Shown: one piece after another, positions 10,489-21,312 of the stretch
How positions within the stretch are numbered: position 1 is the stretch's first letter
Layout: every line of letters starts with the position of its first letter
DNA from: Saccoglossus kowalevskii
Taxonomy: Eukaryota > Hemichordata > Enteropneusta > Harrimaniidae
Assembly: GCF_000003605.2 (NCBI RefSeq)
Contig: NW_003157899.1
Location: forward strand, 1 to 25,236
DNA length: 25,236 bases
Reading direction: 5' to 3'
Made by a program: the position numbers and the translations under genes
Notes under the pieces: model-generated
What the model was told of the DNA's origin: nothing
What the model saw: the letters and a program-made list of their open reading frames with translations, nothing else
Databases searched by the model: none

Positions 10489-11674
10489 TATTCTCAGTAT
10501 TCACTGTGTTCGGTGTACATGTACAGCTATTATATTCTAAGTATCCACAGTGTTCGATGTACTTGTACAGCTATTATATTCTCAGTATTCACAGTGTTCC
10601 GTGTACATGTACAGCTATTATATGCTCAGTATTCACTGTGTTCGGAGTACATGTACAGCTATTATATTCTAAGTATCCACAGTGTTCCATGTACTTGTAC
10701 AGCTATTATATTCTCAGTATTTACTGTGCTCCGTGTACTTGTACAGCTATTATATTCTTAGTATTCACTGTGTTTGGTGTACTTGTACAGCTATTATATT
10801 CTCAGTATTCACAGTGTTCCATGTACTTGTACAGCTATTATATTCTTATTATTCACTGTGTTGGGTGTACATGTACAGTTATTATATTCTTAGTAATCAC
10901 TGTGTTCCGTGTACTTGTACAGCTATTATATTCTTAGTATTCACTGTGTTACGTGTACTTGTACATCTATTATATTCTTATTATTCACTGTGTTGGGTGT
11001 ACATGTACAGTTATTATATTCTTAGTATTTACTGTGTTCCGTGTACTTGTACAGCTATTATATTCTTAGTATTCACTGTGTTCGGTGTACTTGTACAGCT
11101 ATTATATTCTCAGTATTCACAGTGTTCGGTGTACATGTACAGCTATTATATTCTCAGTATTCACAGTGTTCGGTATACTTGTATAGCTATTATATTCTCA
11201 GTATTGACATTGTTCGATGTACTTGTACAGCTATTATGTTGTTAGTATTCACTGTGTTGGGTGTACATGTACAGCTATTATATTCTAAGTATCTAGAGTG
11301 TTCGATGTACTTGTACAGCTCTTATATTCTCAGTATTTACTGTGTTCCGTGTACTTGTACAGCTATTATATTCTTAGTATTCACTGTGTTCGGTGTACTT
11401 GTACAGCTATTATATTCTCAGTATACAGTGTTCCCTGTACATGTACAGCTATTATATTCTAAGTATCTACAGTGTTCGATGTGCTTGTACACCTATTATA
11501 TTCTTAGTATTCACTGTGTTCCGTGTACTTGTACAGCTATTATATTCTTAGTATCCACAGTGTTCGATGTACTTGTACAGCTATAATATTCTCAGTATTC
11601 ACTGTGTTCCGTGTACATGTACAGCTATTATATTCTAAGTATCCACAGTGTTCGGTGTACTTGTACAGCTATTA
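10489..11674. repeat. Higher-order block E, copy 2 (longest copy)
   Basis: It matches 4551-5603 in order, with three extra monomers (132 bp) after the TTACGTG unit at 10929, which repeat the CTTATTATTC / TTCCGTG theme. Bases 10645-11237 are identical by eye to 19533-20125, 8,888 bp downstream. The 42-bp monomer is at 11413-11454 and CTATAATATTC at about 11583. Confidence 0.9.
11413..11454. repeat. 42-bp monomer, second copy
   Basis: It carries the same two-base loss (TATACAGTG) and TTCCCTG change as the unit at 5342-5383, in the same position within block E. Copy 3 of block E has lost the surrounding monomers and lacks it. Confidence 0.92.
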
Positions 11675-11939
11675 TATTCTTAGTATTCACTGTGTTCGGT
11701 GTACTTGTACAGCTATTATATTCTCAGTATTCACAGTGTTCCGTGTACTTGTACAGCTATTATATTCTTATTATTCACTGTGTTGGGTGAATATGTACAG
11801 TTATTATATTCTTAGTATTCACTGTGTTCCGTGTACTTGTACAGCTATTATATTCTTATTATTCACTGTGTTGGGTGAATATGTACAGTTATTATATTCT
11901 TAGTATTCACTGTGTTCACGCGTACTTGTACAGCTATTA
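11675..11939. repeat. E-tail monomers ending in a 45-bp unit with ACGCGT
   Basis: The units at 11763 and 11851 both read CTTATTATTC with TTGGGTGAATATG and an ACAGTTATTA end. The final unit, 11895-11939, is 45 bp and reads TTCACGCGTACTTG where others read TTCGGTG or TTCCGTG. It is the only ACGCGT hexamer I found in the window. Confidence 0.85.
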
Positions 11940-12423
11940 TATTCTTAGTATTCACTGTGTTAGGTGTACTTGTACAGCTATTATATTCTCAGTATTCACT
12001 GTGTTCGGTGTACGTGTACAGCTATTATATTCTTAGTATTCACAGTGTTCGGTGTACATGTACAGCTATTATATTCTTAGTATTCGCAGTGTTCGATGTA
12101 CTTGTACAGCTATTATATTCTCAGTATTCACAGTGTTCGGTGTACATGTACAGCTATTATATTCTCAGTATTCACAGTGTTCGGTATACGTGTACAGCTA
12201 TTATATTCTCAGTATTGACAGTGTTCGATGTACTTGTACAGCTATTATATTGTTAGTATTCAATGTGTTGGGTGTACATGTACAGCTATTATATTCTCAG
12301 TATTCACTGTGTTCGGTGTACATGTACAGTTATTGTATTCTAAGTATCTACAGTGTTCGATGTACTTGTACAGCTATTATATTCTCAGTATTTACTGTGT
12401 TCCGTGTACTTGTACAGCTATTA
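11940..12423. repeat. Higher-order block D, copy 5 (11 monomers)
   Basis: Full D order. It shares the CAATG change of the GTTAG unit with copies at 1956, 14096 and 17354. Private changes include GGTATACGTG near 12188 and ACAGTTATTG near 12326. Confidence 0.87.
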
Positions 12424-12484
12424 TATTCTTAGTATTCACTGTGTTGGGTGAATATGTACAGTTATTATATTCTTAGTATTCACT

Positions 12485-12950
12485 GTGTTCGGTGTACATG
12501 TACAACTATTGTATTCTTAGTATTCACTGTGTTCGGTGTACATGCACAACTATTATATCCTTAGCATTCACTGTGTTCGGTGTACTTGTACAGCTATTGT
12601 AGTCTCAGTGTTCACTGTGTTCGGTGTACATTTACAGCTATTATATTCTTAGTATTCACAGTGTTCAGTGTACTTGTACAGCTATTATATTCTCAGTATT
12701 CACAGTGTTCGGTGTACATGTACAACTATTGTATTCTTAGTATTCACTGTGTTCGGTGTACATGCACAACTATTATATCCTTAGCATTCACTGTGTTCGG
12801 TGTACTTGTACAGCTATTGTAGTCTCAGTGTTCACTGTGTTCGGTGTACATTTACAGCTATTATATTCTTAGTATTCACAGTGTTCAGTGTACTTGTACA
12901 GCTATTATATTCTCAGTATTCACAGTGTTCGGTGTACATGTACAACTATT
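12485..12950. repeat. Perfect tandem duplication of a five-monomer, 220-bp unit
   Basis: 12485-12730 and 12705-12950 are identical base for base at a 220-bp shift; the first differences are T12484/A12704 on the left and G12731/A12951 on the right. The unit carries rare variants in both copies: ACAACTATTG, ACATGCACAAC, TATCCTTAGCATTC, TAGTCTCAGTGTTC, TACATTTACAG and TTCAGTG. The first four units derive from block G monomers 5 to 8. Confidence 0.96.
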
Positions 12951-13083
12951 ATATTCTCAGTATTCACAGTGTTCGGTGTACTTGTACAGCTATTATATTC
13001 TCAATATTGACAGTGTTCGATGTACTTGTACAGCTATTATATTCTTAGTATTCCCAGTGTTCGGTGTACATGTACAGCTATTA
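12951..13083. repeat. Satellite monomers linking the 220-bp duplication to block C
   Basis: About three units, including a CTCAATATTGACAG unit at about 12996 and a TTCCCAG unit at about 13040. No other sequence is present. Confidence 0.8.
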
Positions 13084-13699
13084 TATTCACAGTATTCACA
13101 GTGTTCGGTGTACTTGTACACTATTATTTTCTCAGTATTCACTTTGTTCGGTGTACATGTACAGCTATTATATTCTTAGTATTCAACAGTGTTCGGTGTA
13201 CTTGTACAGCTATTATATTCTCAGTATTTCACAGTGTTCGATGTACTTGTACAGCTATTATATTCTCAGTATTCACAGTGTTCGATGTACTTGTACAGCT
13301 ATTATATTCTTAGTATTCACAGTGTTCCGTGTACTTGTACACTATTATTTTCTCAGTATTTACATTGTTCGGTGTACATGTACAGCTATTATATTCTTAG
13401 TATTCACAGTGTTCGGTGTACTTGTACAGCTATTATATTCTTAGTATTCGCAGTGTTCGATTTACTTGTACAGCTATTATATTCTCAGTATTCACAGTGT
13501 TCGGTGTACATGTACAGCTATTATATTCTCAGTATTCACAGTGTTCGGTATACTTGTACAGCTATTATATTCTCAGTATTGACAGTGTTCGATGTACTTG
13601 TACAGCTATTATATTCTTAGTATTCACTGTGTTGGGTGTACATGTACAGCTATTATATTCTCAGTATTGACAGTGTTCGATGTACTTGTACAGCTATTA
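13084..13699. repeat. Higher-order block C, third copy (two 43-bp and two 45-bp monomers)
   Basis: 43-bp monomers at 13084-13126 and 13305-13347, each followed by the TTTT-start unit. Between them are two 45-bp units, 13171-13215 (TTCAACAG) and 13216-13260 (TTTCACAG), each with one extra base near position 14. The tail follows the usual order: TTCGCAG with TTCGATTTAC, ACATG, GGTATAC, TTGACAG, TTGGGTG, TTGACAG. Confidence 0.88.
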
Positions 13700-14095
13700 T
13701 ATTCTTAGTATTCACTGTGTTCGGTGTACTTGTACAGCTATTATATTCTCAGTATTCACTGTGTTCGGTGTACGTGTACAGCTATTATATTCTTAGTATT
13801 CACAGTGTTCGGTGTACATGTACAGCTATTATATTCTTAGTATTCGCAGTGTTCGATGTACTTGTACAGCTATTATATTCTCAGTATTCACAGTGTTCGG
13901 TGTACATGTACAGCTATTATATTCTCAGTATTCACAGTGTTCGGTATACTTGTACAGCTATTATATTCTCAGTATTGACATTGTTCGATGTACTTGTACA
14001 GCTATTATATTGTTAGTATTCACTGTGTTGGGTGTACATGTACAGCTATTATATTCTAAGTATTCACAGTGTTCGATGTACTTGTTCAGCTATTA
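13700..14095. repeat. Block D, copy 6: first unit of a 396-bp tandem pair
   Basis: Nine monomers with D order through the GTTAG unit, closing with a CTAAGTATTCACAG unit that ends GTTCAGC. The next nine monomers repeat it at a 396-bp shift. About 280 bp (13691-13970 against 14087-14366) show no difference, and four differences follow before the copies diverge. Confidence 0.9.
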
Positions 14096-14579
14096 TATTC
14101 TTAGTATTCACTGTGTTCGGTGTACTTGTACAGCTATTATATTCTCAGTATTCACTGTGTTCGGTGTACGTGTACAGCTATTATATTCTTAGTATTCACA
14201 GTGTTCGGTGTACATGTACAGCTATTATATTCTTAGTATTCGCAGTGTTCGATGTACTTGTACAGCTATTATATTCTCAGTATTCACAGTGTTCGGTGTA
14301 CATGTACAGCTATTATATTCTCAGTATTCACAGTGTTCGGTATACTTGTACAGCTATTATATTCTCTGTATTGACAGTGTTCGATGTACTTGTACAGCTA
14401 TTATATTGTTAGTATTCAATGTGTTGTGTGTACATGTACAGCTATTATATTCTCAGTATTCACTGTGTTCGGTGTACATGTACAGCTTTTGTATTTTAAG
14501 TATCTACAGTGTTCGATGTACTTGTACAGCTATTATATTCTCAGTATTTACTGTGTTCCGTGCACTTGCACAGCTATTA
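14096..14579. repeat. Block D, copy 7: second unit of the tandem pair, extended
   Basis: D order to its end (11 monomers). Private changes are TTCTCTG at about 14367, TTGTGTG in the GTTAG unit, a CTTTTG join at about 14486, a TTTTAAG start at 14492, and a TGCACTTGCACA element at 14561-14572 in which both GTAC halves became GCAC. Confidence 0.88.
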
Positions 14580-14975
14580 TATTCTTAGTATTCACTGTGT
14601 TCGGTGTACTTGTACAGCTATTATATTCTTAGTATTCACTGTGTTCGGTGTACATGTACAACTATTATATTCTCAGTATTCACTGTGTTCGGTGTACATG
14701 TACAGCTTTTGTATTGTAAGTATCTACAGTGTTCGATGTACTTGTACAGCTATTATATTGTTAGTATTCAATGTGTTGTGTGTACATGTACAGCTATTAT
14801 ATTCTCAGTATTCACTGTGTTCAGTGTACGTGTACAGCTATTATATTGTAAGTATTCACAGTGTTCGGTGTACTTGTACAGCTATTATATTCTCAGTATT
14901 CACAGTGTTCGGTGTACATGTACAGCTATTATATTCTCAGTATTCACAGTGTTCGGTGTACTTGTACAGCTATTA
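14580..14975. repeat. Scrambled local repeats of D monomers
   Basis: Rare D copy 7 variants reappear in a different order: the CTTTTG join and TTGTAAG start at 14668-14755, then the GTTAG, CAATG, TTGTGTG unit at 14756-14799, whereas in copy 7 the GTTAG unit comes first (14404). These private variants are limited to this stretch, which points to very local copying. Confidence 0.8.
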
Positions 14976-15415
14976 TATTCTCAATATTGACAGTGTTCGA
15001 TGTACATGTACAGCTATTATATTTTAAGTATCCACAGTGTTCGATGTACTTGTACAGCTATTATATTCTTAGTATTCACTGTGTTCGGTGTACTTGTACA
15101 GCTATTATATTCTTAGTATTCACTGTGTTGGGTGTACATGTACAGCTATTATATTCTCAGTATTCTCTGTGTTCGGTGTACGTGTACAGCTATTATATTC
15201 TAAGTATCCACAGTGTTCGATATACTTGTACAGCTATTATATTCTCAGTATTTACTGTGTTCCGTGTACTTCTACAGCTATTATATTCTTAGTATTCACT
15301 GTGTTCGGTGTACTTGTTCAGCTATTATATTCTTAGTATTCACTGTGTTCGGTGTACATGTACAACTATTATATTCTTAGTATTCACTGTGTTCGGTGTA
15401 CATGTACAACTATTA
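14976..15415. repeat. Higher-order block H, copy 3 (10 monomers)
   Basis: It follows the first ten units of block H (CTCAATATTGACAG; TTTTAAGTATCCACAG; plain; TTGGGTG; ACGTG; TTCGATATAC; TTTACTG; plain; ACAAC; ACAAC). Several differences from copies 1 and 2, and the absence of the CAGCTGATATATTC join, make it the most diverged copy. Confidence 0.83.
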
Positions 15416-15637
15416 CATTCTTAGTATTCACTGTGTTCGATGTACTTGTTCAGCTATTATATTCTTAGTATTCACAGTGTTCGGTGTACATGTACAGCTA
15501 TTATATTCTTAGTATTCGCATTGTTCGATGTACTTGTACAGCTATTATATTCTTCAGTATTCACAGTTGTTCAGTGTACATGTACAGCTATTATATTCTC
15601 AGTACTAACAGTGTTCGGTGTACTTGTACAGCTATTA
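15416..15637. repeat. Satellite monomers with a 46-bp unit
   Basis: Five units. 15548-15593 is 46 bp because of two separate one-base insertions (TTCTTCAG and CAGTTGTTC). A unit with GTTCAGC lies just before. No other sequence is present. Confidence 0.85.
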
Positions 15638-16517
15638 TATTCTTAGTATTCCCAGTGTTCGGTGTAATTGTACAGCTATTATATTCTTAGTATTCACTGT
15701 GTTCGGTGTACATGTACAACTATTATATTCTTAGTATTCACTGTGTTCGGTGTACATGCACAACTATTATATCCTTAGTATTCACTGTGTTTGGTGTACT
15801 TGTACAGCTATTATATTCTCAGTATTCGCTGTGTTCCTTGTACTTTTACAGCTATTATATTCTTAGTATTCACAGTGTTCGTTGTACTTGTACAGCTATT
15901 ATATTCTCAGTATTCACAGTGTTCGTTCTACTTGTACAGCTATTATATTCTCAGTATTCACAGTGTTCGGTGTACTTGTACAGCTATTATATTCTCAGTA
16001 TTCACTGTGTTCGGTGTACATGTACAACTATTATATTCTCAGTATTCACAGTGTTCGGTGTACTTGTACAGCTATTATATTCTCAGTATTCGCTGTGTTC
16101 CTTGTACTTGTACAGCTATTATATTCTCAGTATTGACAGTGTTCGGTGTACTTGTACAGCTAGTATATTCTCAGTATTGACAGTGTTCGGTGTACTTGTA
16201 CAGCTATTATATTCTCAGTATTCACAGTGTTCGGTGTACTTGTACAGCTATTATCTTCTCAGTATTCACAGTGTTCGGTGTACATGTACAGCTATTATAT
16301 TCTCAGTATTCACAGTGTTCGGTATACTTGTACAGCTATTATATTCTCAGTATTCGCTGTGTTCCTTGTACTTGTACAGCTATTATATTCTCAGTATTCA
16401 CAGTGTTCGGTGTACTTGTACTGCTATTATATTCTCAGTATTCACAGTGTTGGGTGTACATGTACAGCTATTATATTCTTAGTATTCACAGTGTTCGGTG
16501 TACATATACAGCTATTA
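15638..16517. repeat. Higher-order block A, copy 2 (20 monomers)
   Basis: This is the fullest copy of block A: it has both the CGTTCTAC unit (missing in copy 3) and the ACATG unit after the TATCTTCTC join (missing in copy 1). One private change is GGTGTAATTG at about 15666. It is followed by one plain monomer and then block F copy 1. Confidence 0.9.
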
Positions 16518-16561
16518 TATTCTTAGTATTCACAGTGTTCGGTGTACATGTACAGCTATTA

Positions 16562-17353
16562 TATTCTTAGTATTCACAGTGTTCGGTGTACATGTACTGC
16601 TATTATATTCTCAGTATTCACAGTGTTCGGTGTACATGTACAACTATTATAATCTCAGTATTCACAGTGTTCGGTGTACTTGTACTGCTATTATATTCTC
16701 AGTATTCACAGTGTTCGGTGTACATGTACAACTATTATATTCTCAGTATTCACAGTGTTCGGTGTACTTGTACTGCTATTATATTCTCAGTATTCACAGT
16801 GTTCGGTGTACTTGTACAGCTATTATATTCTCAGTATTCACAGTGTTCGGTGTACATGTACAACTATTATAATCTCAGTATTCACAGTGTTCGGTGTACT
16901 TGTACTGCTATTATATTCTCAGTATTAACAGTGTTCGGTGTCCATGTACAACTATTATATTCTCAGTATTCACAGTGGTCGGTGTACATGTACAGCTATT
17001 ATATTCTCAGTATTCACAGTGTTCGGTGTACATGTACACCTATTATATTCTCAGTATTCACAGTGTTCGGTGTACTTGTACAGCTATTATATTCTCAGTA
17101 TTCACAGTGTTCGGTGTACATGTACAGCTATTATATTCTCAGTATTCACAGTGTTCGGTGTACATGTACAGCTATTATATTCTCAGTATTCACAGTATTC
17201 GATGTACTTGTACAGCTATTATATTCTCAGTATTCACAGTGTTCGGTGTACATGTACAGCTATTATATTCTCAGTATTCACAGTGTTCGGTATACTTGTA
17301 CAGCTATTATATTCTCAGTATTGACAGTGTTCGATGTACTTGTACAGCTATTA
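16562..17353. repeat. Higher-order block F, copy 1 (18 monomers, 792 bp)
   Basis: Marked by units ending TGTACTGC alternating with units ending ACAACTA, two TAATCTCAG starts (16650, 16870), GTGTCCATG at about 16940, CAGTGGTCGG at about 16975, an ACACCTA end and CAGTATTCGATG. It recurs 1,012 bp (23 monomers) downstream with seven differences in 792 bp. The pair 16826-16913 is identical to 16606-16693, whereas the other F copies differ there. Confidence 0.92.
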
Positions 17354-17573
17354 TATTGTTAGTATTCAATGTGTTGGGTGTACATGTACAGCTATTATAT
17401 TCTCAGTATTCACTGTGTTCGGTGTACATGTACAGCTATTGTATTCTAAGTATCTACAGTGTTCGATGTACTTGTACAGCTATTATATTCTCAGTATTTA
17501 CTGTGTTCCGTGTACTTGTACAGCTATTATATTCTTAGTATTCACTGTGTTCGGTGTACTTGTACAGCTATTA
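17354..17573. repeat. Block D tail (5 monomers) between F copies 1 and 2
   Basis: The units are GTTAG with CAATG and TTGGGTG; ACATG ending in a GTATTC join; CTAAGTATCTACAG; TTTACTG with TTCCGTG; plain. The same tail follows F copy 3 at 22105-22324, so F plus D-tail moved as one unit. Confidence 0.87.
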
Positions 17574-18365
17574 TATTCTTAGTATTCACTGTGTTCGGTG
17601 TACATGTACTGCTATTATATTCTCAGTATTCACAGTGTTCGGTGTACATGTACAACTATTATAATCTCAGTATTCACAGTGTTCGGTGTACTTGTACTGC
17701 TATTATATTCTCAGTATTCACAGTGCTCGGTGTACATGTACAACTATTATATTCTCAGTATTCACAGTGTTCGGTGTACTTGTACTGCTATTATATTCTC
17801 AGTATTCACAGTGTTCGGTGTACTTGTACAGCTATTATATTCGCAGTATTCACAGTGTTCGGTGTACATGTACAACTATTATATTCTCAGTATTCACATT
17901 GTTCGGTGTACTTGTACTGCTATTATATTCTCAGTATTAACAGTGTTCGGTGTCCATGTACAACTATTATATTCTCAGTATTCACAGTGGTCGGTGTACA
18001 TGTACAGCTATTATATTCTCAGTATTCACAGTGTTCGGTGTACATGTACACCTATTATATTCTCAGTATTCACAGTGTTCGGTGTACTTGTACAGCTATT
18101 ATATTCTCAGTATTCACAGTGTTCGGTGTACATGTACAGCTATTATATTCTCAGTATTCACAGTGTTCGGTGTACATGTACAGCTATTATATTCTCAGTA
18201 TTCACAGTATTCGATGTACTTGTACAGCTATTATATTCTCAGTATTCACAGTGTTCGGTGTACATGTACAGCTATTATATTCTCAGTATTCACAGTGTTC
18301 GGTGTACTTGTACAGCTATTATATTCTCAATATTGACAGTGTTCGATGTACTTGTACAGCTATTA
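17574..18365. repeat. Higher-order block F, copy 2 (18 monomers)
   Basis: Same order as copy 1. Distinguishing changes are CAGTGCTCGG at about 17725, TTCGCAG at about 17843, CACATTG at about 17899, GGTGTAC instead of GGTATAC at the 17th unit, and CTCAATATTGACAG at the last. It is not preceded by block A. Confidence 0.92.
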
Positions 18366-18453
18366 TATTCTTAGTATTAACAGTGTTCGGTGTACATGTA
18401 CAGCTATTATATTCTCAGTACTCACAGTGTTCGGTTTACTTGTACAGCTATTA
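18366..18453. repeat. Two linking monomers
   Basis: One unit has TTAACAG and one has TACTCACAG with TTCGGTTTAC. They are not assigned to a block. Confidence 0.8.
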
Positions 18454-19111
18454 TATTCTTAGTATTCACAGTGTTCGGTGTACTTGTACACTATTATTTT
18501 CTCAGTATTCACTTTGTTCGGTGTACATGTACAGCTATTATATTCTTAGTATTCACAGTGTTCGGTGTACTTGTACAGCTATTATATTCTCAGTATTCAC
18601 AGTGTTCGATGTACTTCTACAGCTATTATATTCTCAGTATTCACAGTGTTCGATGTACTTGTACAGCTATTATATTCTTAGTATTCACAGTGTTCGGTGT
18701 ACTTGTACACTATTATTTTCTCAGTATTTACTTTGTTCGGTGTACATGTACAGCTATTATATTCTTAGTATTCACAGTGTTCGGTGTACTTGTACAGCTA
18801 TTATATTCTTAGTATTCGCAGTGTTCGATTTACTTGTACAGCTATTATATTCTCAGTATTCACATTGTTCGGTGTACATGTACAGCTATTATATTCTCAG
18901 TATTCACAGTGTTCGGTATACTTGTACAGCTATTATATTCTCAGTATTGACAGTGTTCGATGTACTTGTACAGCTATTATATTCTTAGTATTCACTGTGT
19001 TGGGTGTACATGTACAGCTATTATATTCTCAGTATTGACAGTGTTCGATGTACTTGTACAGCTATTATATTCTTAGTATTCACTGTGTTGGGTGTACTTG
19101 TACAGCTATTA
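18454..19111. repeat. Higher-order block C, fourth copy
   Basis: 43-bp monomers at 18454-18496 and 18673-18715, 219 bp apart as at 384/603 and 24307/24526. The tail runs TTCGCAG with TTCGATTTAC, ACATG with CACATTG, GGTATAC, TTGACAG, TTGGGTG, TTGACAG, TTGGGTG. Confidence 0.9.
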
Positions 19112-19419
19112 TATTCTCAGTATTCACTGTGTTCGGTGTACGTGTACAGCTATTATATTCTTAGTATTCACAGTGTTCGGTGTACATGTACAGCTATTAT
19201 ATTCTTAGTATTCACTGTGTTCGGTGTACTTGTACAACTATTATATTCTAATTATTCACAGTGTTCGGTGTACATGTACAGCCATTATATTCTCAGTATT
19301 CACAGTGTTCGGTGTACTTGTACAGCTATTATATTCTAAGTATCCACAGTGTTCGATGTACTTGTACAGCTATTATATTCTCAGTATTCACTGTGTTCCG
19401 TGTACTTGTACAGCTATTA
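19112..19419. repeat. Satellite monomers linking blocks C and E
   Basis: Seven 44-bp units, among them an ACGTG unit, a unit ending ACAACTA followed by a CTAATTATTC start, and a CTAAGTATCCACAG unit at 19332. CAGCCATTA near 19279 is a private change. No gene is present. Confidence 0.82.
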
Positions 19420-20300
19420 TATTCTAAGTATCCACAGTGTTCGATGTACTTGTACAGCTATTATATTCTCAGTATTCACAGTGTTCCGTGTACATGTACA
19501 GCTATTATATTCTCAGTATTCACTGTGTTCGAGAGTACATGTACAGCTATTATATTCTAAGTATCCACAGTGTTCCATGTACTTGTACAGCTATTATATT
19601 CTCAGTATTTACTGTGCTCCGTGTACTTGTACAGCTATTATATTCTTAGTATTCACTGTGTTTGGTGTACTTGTACAGCTATTATATTCTCAGTATTCAC
19701 AGTGTTCCATGTACTTGTACAGCTATTATATTCTTATTATTCACTGTGTTGGGTGTACATGTACAGTTATTATATTCTTAGTAATCACTGTGTTCCGTGT
19801 ACTTGTACAGCTATTATATTCTTAGTATTCACTGTGTTACGTGTACTTGTACATCTATTATATTCTTATTATTCACTGTGTTGGGTGTACATGTACAGTT
19901 ATTATATTCTTAGTATTTACTGTGTTCCGTGTACTTGTACAGCTATTATATTCTTAGTATTCACTGTGTTCGGTGTACTTGTACAGCTATTATATTCTCA
20001 GTATTCACAGTGTTCGGTGTACATGTACAGCTATTATATTCTCAGTATTCACAGTGTTCGGTATACTTGTATAGCTATTATATTCTCAGTATTGACATTG
20101 TTCGATGTACTTGTACAGCTATTATATTCTCAGTATTTACTGTGTTCCGTGTACTTGTACAGCTATTATATTCTTAGTATCCACAGTGTTCGATGTACTT
20201 GTACAGCTATAATATTCTCAGTATTCACTGTGTTCCGTGTACATGTACAGCTATTATATTCTAAGTATCCACAGTGTTCGGTGTACTTGTACAGCTATTA
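19420..20300. repeat. Higher-order block E, copy 3 (shortened)
   Basis: It follows copy 2 from the CTAAGTATCCACAG unit onward. A one-base insertion makes 19508-19552 45 bp (TTCGAGAGTAC). It then stays identical to copy 2 from 19533 to 20125. Two stretches of copy 2 are absent afterwards: 11237-11324 (two monomers) and 11369-11542 (four monomers including the 42-mer). Confidence 0.9.
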
Positions 20301-20432
20301 TATTCTTAGTATTCACTGTGTTAGGTGTACTTGTACAGCTATTATATTCTCAGTATTCACAGTGTTCAGTGTACATGTACAGCTATTATATTCTCAGTAT
20401 TCACAGTGTTCGGTGTACTTGTACAGCTATTA
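20301..20432. repeat. Three linking monomers
   Basis: The units carry TTAGGTG, TTCAGTG with ACATG, and a plain unit. They are not assigned to a block. Confidence 0.8.
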
Positions 20433-21268
20433 TATTCTTAGTATTCCCAGTGTTCGGTGTACTTGTACAGCTATTATATTCTTAGTATTCACTGTGTTCG
20501 GTGTACATGTACAACTATTATATTCTTAGTATTCACTGTGTTCGGTGTACATGCACAACTATTATATCCTTAGTATTCACTGTGTTTGGTGTACTTGTAC
20601 AGCTATTATATTCTCAGTATTCGCTGTGTTCCTTGTACTTTTACAGCTATTATATTCTTAGTATTCACAGTGTTCGTTGTACTTGTACAGCTATTATATT
20701 CTCAGTATTCACAGTGTTCGGTGTACTTGTACAGCTATTATATTCTCAGTATTCACTGTGTTCGGTGTACATGTACAACTATTATATTCTCAGTATTCAC
20801 AGTGTTCGGTGTACTTGTACAGCTATTATATTCTCAGTATTCGCTGTGTTCCTTGTACTTGTACAGCTATTATATTCTCAGTATTGACAGTGTTCGGTGT
20901 ACTTGTACAGCTAGTATATTCTCAGTATTGACAGTGTTCGGTGTACTTGTACAGCTATTATATTGTCAGTATTCACAGTGTTCGGTGTACTTGTACAGCT
21001 ATTATCTTCTCAGTATTCACAGTGTTCGGTGTACATGTACAGCTATTATATTCTCAGTATTCACAGTGTTCGGTATACTTGTACAGCTCTTATATTCTCA
21101 GTATTCGCTGTGTTCCTTGTACTTGTACAGCTATTATATTCTCAGTATTCACAGTGTTCGGTGTACTTGTACTGCTATTATATTCTCAGTATTCACAGTG
21201 TTCGGTGTACATGTACAGCTATTATATTCTTAGTATTCACAGTGTTCGGTGTACATGTACAGCTATTA
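20433..21268. repeat. Higher-order block A, copy 3 (19 monomers)
   Basis: It is colinear with 15638-16517 at an offset of 4,795 bp, falling to 4,751 after the CGTTCTAC monomer, which is absent here: one exact 44-bp loss. Private changes include TATTGTCAG at about 20965 and GCTCTTATATTC at about 21088. One plain monomer separates it from F copy 3. Confidence 0.9.
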
Positions 21269-21312
21269 TATTCTTAGTATTCACAGTGTTCGGTGTAAAT
21301 GTACAGCTATTA

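Noticed and set aside
11895-11939. Insertion of foreign sequence at the ACGCGT monomer
   Set aside because: The unit is only one base longer than normal and otherwise a standard monomer; a point change plus a one-base insertion explains it.
17459-18988. 509-codon plus-strand open frame, and similar ones such as 23405-24841 and 21249-22289
   Set aside because: They are read through satellite monomers in rotating frames, begin at any ATG in TACATG or CGATG, stop at random variant monomers, have no consistent ends between block copies, and show no promoter or splice context. Not coding on this evidence.
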